NCBI GenBank assembly: GCA_035532475.1
Contig: DATKQY010000057.1
Coordinates: forward strand, 62,001-126,000
Length of the DNA stretch: 64,000 nucleotides
Direction: 5' to 3'
From: DATKQY01 sp035532475
GTDB lineage: Bacteria; Actinomycetota; Acidimicrobiia; Acidimicrobiales; Bog-793
The translations under genes and the position numbers were made by a program. How positions within the stretch are numbered: position 1 is the first letter of the stretch; every line of letters starts with the position of its first letter. Below the pieces are notes generated by a model. The model made no database searches. It was not told the DNA's origin and saw only the letters and a list, made by a program, of their open reading frames with translations. Positions 45,267-55,700 of the stretch are shown here, in pieces.

Positions 45267-46046
45267 ATGGGTGAGGGAGCGACGCCGCCGGACGGCGGCC
45301 TGGCGGCCGATCGGGCCGGGTCCGGGGCCCGCGTCGTGCTCGTGCACGGCTTCACGCAAAGCGCCCGCTCCTGGCGGGTCGTCGCCGGCGAGCTCGAGGC
45401 GGCGCACGAGGTCGTCACCGTGGACCTGCCGGGCCACGGCGGCTCGGCGCACTGCGCGGCGCGCGACCTCGACCAAGCGGCGCGGCTCCTCGGCGAGGCC
45501 GGCGGCAGGGCGACGTACGTCGGCTACTCGATGGGCGGACGGGTCTGCCTCCTCCTCGCGCTCGCCGAGCCGGAGCTCGTGGAGGGCCTCGTCCTCGTCG
45601 GCGCGACCCCGGGCATCGTGGACGGGGCGGAGCGTGCCGCCCGGCGCGCCTCGGACGAGGCCCTGGCCGGGCGGATCGAGGCGCTCGGCCTCGAGGGGTT
45701 CCTCGACGAGTGGCTGGCCGGCCCGCTCTTCGCCCACCTCACCCCGGCACAGGCCGACCGGGAGGCCCGCCTGGTGAACACGGCTGCGGGGCTCGCCGCA
45801 GCGCTGCGGGCGCTCGGGACGGGCCGCCAGGAGCCGTGCTGGGAGCGCCTCGGAGAGCTCGCGATGCCGGTGCTCGCCGTCGCGGGCGAGGACGACGCCA
45901 AGTTCGCCGCGCTGGCCGAGCGGATGGCCCGCGCGATCGGCCCGAACGCCCGCGCCGCCCTTTTGGCGGGCGCCGGGCACGCCGTCGCCTTCGAGCGGCC
46001 GGGGGCCTTCGTCGGCGAGCTGCGGCGCTTCCTCGCCGGGCGCTGA
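45267..46046 (+). CDS. menH: MenH-like alpha/beta hydrolase (SHCHC synthase)
   Basis: Alpha/beta-hydrolase lyase of the menaquinone pathway, removing pyruvate from the MenD product. The fold is clear: VVLVHGFTQSARSW, VTVDLPGHGGS, the nucleophile elbow VGYSMGGRVCLLLA, a catalytic Asp near VAGEDDAKF and His in GAGHAVAFERPG. It is 259 aa. Divergence from menD supports the MenH assignment over a generic hydrolase. Confidence 0.85.
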   Translation: MGEGATPPDGGLAADRAGSGARVVLVHGFTQSARSWRVVAGELEAAHEVVTVDLPGHGGSAHCAARDLDQAARLLGEAGGRATYVGYSMGGRVCLLLALAEPELVEGLVLVGATPGIVDGAERAARRASDEALAGRIEALGLEGFLDEWLAGPLFAHLTPAQADREARLVNTAAGLAAALRALGTGRQEPCWERLGELAMPVLAVAGEDDAKFAALAERMARAIGPNARAALLAGAGHAVAFERPGAFVGELRRFLAGR

Positions 46047-46066
46047 ACGGGCGGCGCCCCCGGGCC

Positions 46067-46990
46067 TCACAGCGCGATGCCGATCGCGAGCAGCGCCCCG
46101 AAGCCGAGCTGGAGCAGGCCCGTCTTCCCGAGCACCTCGACCAGGGACCGGCCCTCGGCGCCGCCGAGCACCCGCCGGACCGGCGAGACGGCGAGCGCCG
46201 CGGCGAGGAGCCCGAGGAGCGCGAAGTGCCGCCAGGAGGCGACCGCCGCCGAGCACAGCACGGCGACGACCACGCACGAGACGTACAGGGCCCGCGTCGG
46301 GCCCGGGCCGAGCACGACGGCGAGGGTGCGCTTGCCGGCGAGCTCGTCGGTCGGGATGTCGCGCAGGTTGTTGACCACGAGCAGGGCCACCGCCAGCAGC
46401 CCGACGGGCACCGCGGCGACGAAGGCCAGCGCCGAGACCCGACCCGAGCTCACGTAGGCCGTGCCCACCACGGCGACGAGGCCGAAGAAGACGAAGACGA
46501 ACAGCTCGCCGAGGCCGAGGTAGCCGTAGGGGCGGGGGCCGCCCGTGTAGAACCAGCCCGCCGCGATCGAGGCGGCGCCGACCAGGAGGAGCCACGGGGA
46601 GGTGGCGACGGCGAGCACGAGGCCGGCGGCGGCGCCGAGCCCGAACGAGGCGAGGGCGGCCCGGCGCACCGCCCGGGCGGACGCGAGCCCGCCGGCGACG
46701 AGGCGCGTCGGCCCGACCCGGTCCTCGTCGGTGCCGCGCTTGCCGTCGGAGTAGTCGTTCGCGTAGTTCGTGCCGATCTGCATGGAGAGCGCGACCACGA
46801 GGGCGAGCACGGCGCGCCACCACACGACGCGGCCCGCCGCCGCCGCGACGGCGACACCGACGGCGACCGGCACGAGCGCCGCGGGGAGCGTGCGGGGCCG
46901 CGCCCCGAGGGCCCAGCTGCGCGCGCTCGTCACGCGCCGGCCGGGTGCGGGGCCGGACCGCGGCACCGGCGCGCCGAGCCCACCGGTCAC
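46067..46990 (-). CDS. menA: 1,4-Dihydroxy-2-naphthoate polyprenyltransferase
   Basis: Integral membrane UbiA-family prenyltransferase that attaches the isoprenoid tail to DHNA. It has about eight hydrophobic segments and two aspartate-rich sites: NYANDYSDGKRGTDEDRVG and NNLRDIPTDELAGKRTLAV. The GTG at 46990 overlaps the menB stop (GTGA), giving 307 aa. A GTG about 55 bp downstream (before TSARSWALGARPRT) is an alternative that would remove Pro/Gly-rich residues. It is convergent with menH. Confidence 0.93.
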   Translation of the reverse strand: MTGGLGAPVPRSGPAPGRRVTSARSWALGARPRTLPAALVPVAVGVAVAAAAGRVVWWRAVLALVVALSMQIGTNYANDYSDGKRGTDEDRVGPTRLVAGGLASARAVRRAALASFGLGAAAGLVLAVATSPWLLLVGAASIAAGWFYTGGPRPYGYLGLGELFVFVFFGLVAVVGTAYVSSGRVSALAFVAAVPVGLLAVALLVVNNLRDIPTDELAGKRTLAVVLGPGPTRALYVSCVVVAVLCSAAVASWRHFALLGLLAAALAVSPVRRVLGGAEGRSLVEVLGKTGLLQLGFGALLAIGIAL

Positions 46991-47838
46991 GGCCTCCGGG
47001 GGAAGCGGGAGAAGTCCGGCGGCCGCTTCTCGACGAAGGCGTTCCGCCCCTCCTGGCCCTCCTCGCTCATGTAGAAGAGCATCGTGGCGTCGCCGGCGAG
47101 CTGCTGGATGCCGGCGAGCCCGTCGTCGGCGGCGTTGAAGCCGGCCTTCAGCAGCCGCAGCGCCATCGGGGAGAGGGCGAGCATCTCCCGGCACCACTGG
47201 ACGGTCTCGGCCTCGAGGCGCTCGAGCGGCACGACCGCGTTCACGAGGCCGAGCTCGAAGGCGCGCGCCGCGTCGTACTGGCGGCAGAGGAACCAGATCT
47301 CCTTCGCGCGCTTCAGGCCGATCGTCCGGGCCAGCAGCCCGGCCCCGAAGCCGGCGTCGAAGCTGCCGACCCGCGGGCCCGTCTGGCCGAAGCGGGCGTT
47401 GTCGGCGCAGATCGTGAGGTCGCAGACCAGGTGGAGGACGTGGCCCCCGCCGATGGCGTAGCCCGCGACCATCGCCACGACCGGCTTCGGCAGCCGCCGG
47501 ATCTGGATCTGCAGATCGAGGACGTTCAGGCGCCCGATGCCCCGCCGGGCGACCTCGTCGTCGCCGAGGTAGCCGTCCTCGCCGCGGATCCTCTGGTCGC
47601 CGCCCGAGCAGAAGGCCTCCGTGCCCTGGCCGGTCAGGACCACGACCCCCACCTCGGGGTCGTCGCGGGCCTCCTCGAAGGCCGCCGACAGCTCGGCGAC
47701 CGTCTGTGGGCGGAAGGCGTTGCGGACCTCGGGGCGACAGATCGTGATCTTCGCGATGCCTTCGGCGGTCTCGTAGCGGATGTCGCGGTAGCTGCCGGCC
47801 GCCTTCCAGGCGGGCGGTGGCGGCTCTTCGTGGCTCAT
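46987..47838 (-). CDS. menB: 1,4-Dihydroxy-2-naphthoyl-CoA synthase
   Basis: Crotonase-fold enzyme that closes the naphthoquinone ring. Motifs: EVRNAFRPQTVAEL, GTEAFCSGGDQRIRG, VAMVAGYAIGGGHVLHLVCDLTI, ARFGQTGPRVGSFDAGFGA (active-site Asp region), and a C-terminus NAFVEKRPPDFSRFPR characteristic of MenB. It is 283 aa. The ATG at 47838 shares the palindrome CATG with a plus-strand ATG; a TAGCCT hexamer 10 nt upstream suggests a near-leaderless transcript. Confidence 0.95.
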   Translation of the reverse strand: MSHEEPPPPAWKAAGSYRDIRYETAEGIAKITICRPEVRNAFRPQTVAELSAAFEEARDDPEVGVVVLTGQGTEAFCSGGDQRIRGEDGYLGDDEVARRGIGRLNVLDLQIQIRRLPKPVVAMVAGYAIGGGHVLHLVCDLTICADNARFGQTGPRVGSFDAGFGAGLLARTIGLKRAKEIWFLCRQYDAARAFELGLVNAVVPLERLEAETVQWCREMLALSPMALRLLKAGFNAADDGLAGIQQLAGDATMLFYMSEEGQEGRNAFVEKRPPDFSRFPRRP

Positions 47839-47847
47839 GGCGGCCGT

Positions 47848-47854
47848 TAGGCTA
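47848..47854. promoter_or_regulatory. Putative bidirectional -10 element between menB and menE
   Basis: The 7-mer TAGGCTA reads TAGGCT on the plus strand (7 nt before the menE GTG at 47861) and TAGCCT on the minus strand (10 nt before the menB ATG at 47838). The whole divergent gap is only 22 bp. Confidence 0.5.
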
Positions 47855-47860
47855 CCCGCC

Positions 47861-49014
47861 GTGCGCCGCCTCGTCGCCTTCGACCTCGTCGCCGGCGGGA
47901 CCTTTGTCGACGCGATGCGCAGCTGCTTCGACGCCGGTGACGCCGTCCTCCCCCTCGACCAACGGCTGCCCCCTGCGGCGCGCCGGCGGCTCGTCGAGGC
48001 GCTCCGGCCCGCCGCGGTCCTCGGCTCCGACGGCGAGGAACGCGCCCTTCGGGGGGCCCTGCCGGTCGAGGAGGGCGACGCCCTCGTCATGGCGACGTCG
48101 GGCACGACGGGCACGCCGAAGGGCGTCGTGCTCACCCATGCCGCCGTCGCCGCCTCGGCGGAGGCGACGAGCGCGTACCTCGGCGTCGACCCCTCCACCG
48201 ACCGCTGGCTGTGCTGCCTGCCCCTCGCCCACGTGGGCGGGCTCTCGGTCGTGACGAGGGCGCTCCACACCGGCACGGCGCTCGAGGTCCTCGCAGGCTT
48301 CGACGCGGAAGCGGTGCTCGCCGCGCGGCGGCGGGGCGCCACCTTGGTCTCGCTCGTGCCGACGACGCTGCGCCGGCTCGGCGGCGAGGGCGCCGCGGCG
48401 TTCCGGCGCATCGTCCTCGGCGGCTCGGCCCCGCCCGAGGAGCTGGCGCCGAACTGCGTCGCCACCTACGGCATGACCGAGACCGGCAGCGGCGTCGTCT
48501 ACGACGGCCTGCCCCTCGGGGGCGTCGAGGTCCGAATCGGCGAGGGCGGCGAGGTCATGCTGCGCTGCCCGATGCTGCTGCGCGCCTACCGCGACGGCAC
48601 CGACCCGCGCGACGCGAACGGCTGGCTCCCCACCGGCGACGCCGGCGAGCTCGGCGCCGACGGCCGGCTCGTCGTGCACGGCAGGCTGTCGGACCTCGTC
48701 GTCTCCGGCGGCGAGAACGTCTGGCCCGTCGAGGTCGAGACGCTGCTCGGCCGCCACCCCGGCGTCGCCGAGGTCGCGGTGGCGGGCGTGGCGGACCCCG
48801 AGTGGGGGGAGCGCCTCGTCGCCTACGTCGTCCCCGCCCCCGGCCTGCCGGTGCCGGCCCTCGCGGAGCTGCGGGCCCTCGTGCGCGACGAGCTCGGTCC
48901 CTGGGCGGCGCCGAAAGAGCTCGTGGTCGTCGACGCGCTCCCGCGCACGGCGATCGGCAAGATCCGGCGGGCCGAGCTCGCCGGGGGCGGCCGGCACCGC
49001 GCCGGGGCGGCGCG

Positions 49015-49018
<4 letters not shown>
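47861..49018 (+). CDS. menE: o-Succinylbenzoate-CoA ligase
   Basis: ANL-superfamily acyl-CoA ligase activating o-succinylbenzoate. Motifs: MATSGTTGTPKGVVLTH (P-loop), TYGMTETGSGVVYDG, GWLPTGDAGELGADGRLVVHGR, VSGGENVWPVEVE, and LPRTAIGKIRRAEL with the catalytic Lys. At about 385 aa it is a compact MenE with a reduced N-terminal region. I prefer GTG 47861 over ATG 47837 because the latter overlaps the menB start and leaves no room for a promoter. The next gene overlaps its stop (GTGA). Confidence 0.92.
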
Positions 49019-51059
<2,041 letters not shown>

Positions 51060-51063
<4 letters not shown>

Positions 51064-51758
51064 GCGGCACGACCCGGGTCCGTCCGCCGCGCAGGATCCG
51101 CCCCGGCACCCGGCGCGTCCTCGAGCCGGGCCGGCGGCTCACCTGCGCGGTGCTGGCGCCCGGGCCCGAGGAGTGGGTGGCCGTCGACCTCGCCACCGGG
51201 GCCTTCGTGCGCGTCCGCCCGGCCGACACGGCCGCGCTGGCCGGCGAGCACCGGGCGCTCGACGTCGTCATGGTCGTCCTCGGCGAGGACGAGGACCCCC
51301 TCGACCCGTCGAGGCCGGAGGCCGTCGTGCCGGCGGCGCTCCCCGAGCGGGTCGGCCGGCTGACCCGTCGTAGGGGGCGTCGGCTGCTGAAGCGCCTCGC
51401 CGCCCCCGAGCGCCGGGGCCTGCCGCTCCTCGGCACCCGGGGCCCGTCGATCGCGTTCGTCGACCTCGACGGCACGGCGCCCTCGGTCACGGTCGTCCGC
51501 GTCTCGGCGCGCACCGTCGAGCTCGCCACGCGCGCCGACGGCGAGGCGGTCCTCGCGATCAGCTGGGCCGGGGTGGACTGGACGATCCCCGTGGCCGATC
51601 CGGAGGCCCGCGCCGCGGCGCTCGCCGCGGCGCAGCCGCTTCGGGCGAAGCCGCTGTCGGTGGCGCTCGGGTTCAAGCCCGGGTTCCTCGTCGTCGGCCT
51701 CGGCCGCGTCCGGGACGGGCATGCCCCGAAGCTCGTCCTGGCGGTGCTGCCGAGGTAG
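51060..51758 (+). CDS. Conserved hypothetical protein
   Basis: 232-aa soluble protein I do not recognise. It starts at GTG 51060, overlapping the DUF255 stop (GTGA), so it is translationally coupled. The N-terminal half (RRLTCAVLAPGPEEWVAVDLATGAFVRVR) and the C-terminal half (KPLSVALGFKPGFLVVGLGRV) look like beta-rich segments around an Arg-rich middle (GRLTRRRGRRLLKRL). There is no signal peptide or membrane helix. Coupling to menE and the DUF255 gene is the only functional hint. Confidence 0.72.
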
Positions 51759-51809
51759 GGCGCCGGCGGACCGGGGGCGGCGTGGGGCCCGTCCCCGGGG
51801 CTGGTGGGT

Positions 51810-52481
51810 CTAGCGGGGGAGCGTCGCCGCCGCGAGGTCCTCGGCCATCGCCCAGCCGAAGACGACGAGGCAGTCGCGCCGGCCCCGATCGAGGGGCTGG
51901 AACAGCTCGACCAGCTCGGAGGCGGCGTCGCCCGCCTTGCGCGGCGCGTAGTCGAGCATGCCGAACGCCCCGCCGTCGCCCTGGACGGTGAAGACCCGGT
52001 CGTCGAGCTGGCCCTCCACGGCGAAGCGCTTGGCGAGGCGCCGGCCCCACGCGCGCTCCTCCCCCGTCGGCTTGTGCCCGGGACGCGGGACGACGTCGTC
52101 GAGGCCGCCGTAGGCGCGCAGCGCCGCCGGGTCCTCCATCCTCGTGCCGACGAGGACGTCCTCGTCGGGGAAGGCGAGCACCGCGCGCCGGTAGAGATCG
52201 CGCATCACCGACTTGAGCGCCTGCTCGGCCGCGCCGGAGCGGGCGAAGGAGGCGACGCCGATGAGCAGGCTCGGCGTCCCGCCGATGCGCTCCAGGGTGC
52301 TGAACGCGAAGCCCCGGAGCTTGTCGGTCTCGCGGGCGTGGGTGACCAGGACCCACTCCTCGCGCTGCTTGGAGAGGAAGCCCACCTCGTAGCCGGACTC
52401 GCCGTCCGTGCACAGGTCGGCCATCTCAGCGAGCTCCGCGTCGCTGAGCGCCGTGCAGTCCTTCGTCGCGACGTCGATCAC
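51810..52481 (-). CDS. Conserved hypothetical protein, possible GNAT-like fold
   Basis: 223-aa soluble protein. The N-terminal part (YEVGFLSKQREEWVLVTHA, LRGFAFSTLERIGGTPSLLIGVASF) followed by a helix (AAEQALKSVMRDLYRRAVLAF) and DEDVLVGTRMEDPAALRAYGGL has the strand-helix order of an N-acetyltransferase, but the usual acetyl-CoA loop is not recognisable. The GTG start at 52481 has GAGG upstream. It is the only gene between the convergent unknown gene and dnaE. Function not assigned. Confidence 0.7.
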   Translation of the reverse strand: MIDVATKDCTALSDAELAEMADLCTDGESGYEVGFLSKQREEWVLVTHARETDKLRGFAFSTLERIGGTPSLLIGVASFARSGAAEQALKSVMRDLYRRAVLAFPDEDVLVGTRMEDPAALRAYGGLDDVVPRPGHKPTGEERAWGRRLAKRFAVEGQLDDRVFTVQGDGGAFGMLDYAPRKAGDAASELVELFQPLDRGRRDCLVVFGWAMAEDLAAATLPR

Positions 52482-52679
52482 GTTGCCCTCGGCCCCTTCG
52501 GTGCTCGGTTACCTGCCGCCGGACGGTCCGGATGTCGTCACACCGCACCGCCGGTCGCCCCACCGCCCGCCGGCTCGGACGCCACGGCTCGCGCAGCAGC
52601 GGGAGCACAAGGCGCGCCGCTCCGACGACGGGGGGACACGCGATTCTACGGGAACGCGCAACATCCCTGCCAAGCGCCC

Positions 52680-52730
52680 CTGCGACGGGGTCCGCGGGGC
52701 GCCCCTCGGGGGTCCGGCCCCCCGTCGCAG
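52680..52730 (-). terminator. Large stem-loop just downstream of dnaE
   Basis: Perfect 11-bp arms CTGCGACGGGG and CCCCGTCGCAG enclose 29 nt, which can itself fold (GGGGCGCCCC). It begins 17 bp after the dnaE stop. There is no U-tract, so it may terminate factor-dependently or protect the 3' end. The rest of 52482-52747 shows nothing I can name. Confidence 0.5.
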
Positions 52731-52747
52731 CCCCGGCGCAGGACGGG

Positions 52748-55700
52748 TCAGGGGGCGAGCGCGTTGGCCCCGAGCAGCTCCTTCAGCGCGCCGACGAAGC
52801 CCCCGCGGGGGTCGACGTTGAACTCGGCGGGCAGGCGGAGGACCTTCGAGCCGAGGCGGAGGTACAGGGGGACGGAGCCCGGGTGCTCGACGACGAGCTC
52901 CCTAAGGCGCAGCACGACCGACTCGGTGAGCGAGTTGACCGGCACGCTGACCTCGAGCGGGGTGTTGGCGTCGTCGGCGACGAGCACGGGCCGGGTGATC
53001 TCGTGGACGAGCAGCTTCGGCTGGTCGTCCCTGCTGTCGAGGCGGCCGCGCACGCAGACGATGGCGTCCTCCTCGAGGCGGATGCCGTACTCCGCCATCG
53101 CCTTTGGGAAGACCATGACCTCGATCGCGGCCTCGAGGTCCTCGAGGACGAACTGGGCCATCAGCTCCCCGCGGCGCGTGTAGCGGCGCGACAGGGACGT
53201 GACGACCCCGCCGACGACACGGACGCCGCCCCCCTCGCCGTAGCCCGCGGGGGTCCCCGCCGCGGCCGCCGCGGCCTGGTCGATGAGGTCGCGGATGGAG
53301 CCGTCGGTGTGGCGCCGGAGCGCCGACTCCATGCCGAGGAGCGGGTGGTCGCTCACGTAGAGGCCGAGCATCTCCTTCTCGCAGGCGAGCAGCTCGGCCT
53401 TGTCGAACTCGACGTCGGGGATCTCGCGGCGGGCCTCGTCGTAGGCGGACCCGGTCCCGTCCTGGTCGGCGGCGGCGTCGCCGAGCAGCGAGAACAGGGT
53501 CGAGATCCCGAGCTCCTCCTCCCGGCGGCGGGTGAGCACCCCGTCGATGATGTCCTCGAAGACGAGGCAGAGGCCCTTGCGGGGGTGGCCGAGCGAGTCG
53601 AACGCCCCGGCCTTGGCGAGCGACTCGACGGTGCGCTTGTTGAGCACGCTCGGGTCGACCCGGCAGCAGAAGTCGTGGAAGTCGGCGAACGGGCCGTTCT
53701 TCTCCCGCTCGGCGACGATGTGGGCGACGAGCCCCTCGCCGACGTTGCGGATGGCGGAGAGGCCGAAGACGATCGAGCCGCCGGTGCCCGCCTCCGCGGC
53801 GTGCCTGGCGGTGAAGTTCGACGACGACAGGTTCACGTCGGGGACGTGCACCTCGATGCCGAGGTTGCGGCACTCGGCGAGGTAGACCGCCGTCTTGTCC
53901 TTGTCGTCCTTCACCGAGGACAACAACGCGGCGAGGTACTCGACCGGGTGGTTCGCCTTCAGCCAGGCGGTCTGGTAGGCGACGAGGCCGTAGCCGTAGG
54001 AGTGGGACTTGTTGAAGGCGTAGTCGGCGAAGGGCTCGATGATGTCGAACAGCTCGGTGGCCAGCTTCTCCGTGTAGCCCTCGGCGACGCAGCCGGCAAC
54101 GAACTTCTCGCGCTCGGCGGCGATTAGCGAGCGGATCTTCTTCCCGCAGTTGTGCACGAGGAAATCCTCGACCACGGCGTAGGGACGTTCAGGCTGCGCC
54201 ATCTCGAAGTCGAAGCACGGGAGGTCGCCCACGTACTCGACCGACGCCACCGCGTCCCAGACCAAGTCGCCGCTGCGCAGGTCCTCGAGCCGTTCGGAGT
54301 AGAGAAGGCCATTGAGGCTGTCGCGGTGGACAACCCGAGTCGTCGCCCAGCCACCACCGTCGATGCCCAGACGCCGCTTCGACTTTCCGGTGACCCGGCT
54401 CGCGCGAGCAAGCTCTTTCGACAGGAACGACGACGGGATGCCGATGTTGGTGGCACTGGAGCGCTCGCCCCACCCGACGAGCCAGCGATCCAATCTTGCT
54501 GCCTTGAGCCCCGTGAGGTGCGGTGATACGAGCCGCGCAAAGGCCTTGGCCTGTCCCTTGTCGGCGATCGAGAGCGTCCAATGGGTGCCGTGCCCATCGA
54601 CGCTCCGCCGATGCAGGTTTGACAGGATCCCGGTGCGCAGCAGCATGCGCTTCAGGCCGAGACAGACGTCCTTGCTCTTCGAGCCGAAGTGGGCGCCACT
54701 GCGATCGGCCCAACCGTCGGCGCAGAAGTAGAGCCCAAGGAAACGCTCCACCTTGGTGAGCGGAGCGTTGATCAGGCGCAGCGGGATCGTCTTGTCCGCC
54801 GAAAGCCCCAGCTTGCCCAGGCAGTCGGCCAAGTCGAGGAGCTCGTGGTTGGTCAAGGCAACCCGCGTCACTCCGCCGACACGTTGCACCCGACTGGGCG
54901 AGTAGCCGAAGTGCTCGACAAAGGCAGAGCAGAACGCCCCGATCAGCTCCGGGTCCGTATTGCAGAAGTGGGGCAGCTGTCGCGGGCCGTTCACCAGGTC
55001 CGGCGTGTCGCCCTCGGAGATGAGAAGCGCCGCGAGCTCGACTTGGGCCATCGTGACCTTGCTGGCGCCGTCGGTCACCGTACGAGCTGCAACTGCGACC
55101 AGATCTCCAGGAGCGATGGCCCCCAGCTCCTTCCAGTCCTCCTCGACGAGGAATCGATGCTCGGCCGTCGCCTCGATGGAATAGCCGGTCGAGGTAGTGA
55201 GTCGATAGACGGGCTTCGTACCCACCGGCCAGACGTCGGCGACTTCGGCGAATCTCGACGATGCGCTGGTCGTATCGATGGTCTGGACACGCCGATCGGC
55301 GAGCCCCATCACATGCTCGATCGGCACGTAACCATGGTTCCTGGTCAACATCAGGCTGCCCGCCGGCAGACATGCCTTCCTGAGGTTGTCCGCCTCCTCG
55401 AGGGAGTAGCCGGCGAAGCGCTGCGCCACGCGCATCACCGACTCCTGGTAGAGCATCAGGCCGTAGGTGTCGCCGAGGATGCCCTCGAGGTCCGGATGGA
55501 GGTAGGTGAGGGCCTTTCTCCCGTTCTTCAGCTCGGGATAGTCCCGGTGCATGTTCGCCGCCATCGGGCCCGGCCGGTAGAGGGCGACGAGGGCCGCGAC
55601 GTCGTCGAAGGACGTCGGCGCGAGCGAGCGCAGCGTGGCGCGCATCGCGCCGCCCTCCAGCTGGAACACCCCGATCGACTCCGCCCGGCGCAGCATCTCG

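Noticed and set aside
47837..47860. menE start at ATG 47837
   Set aside because: It shares CATG with the menB start and leaves no room for a promoter; GTG 47861 with TAGGCT 7 nt upstream fits better.
54189..55373. 394-codon alternative frame inside the dnaE intein region
   Set aside because: Overlaps the intein frame, which has all splicing and endonuclease motifs; the alternative frame has none.
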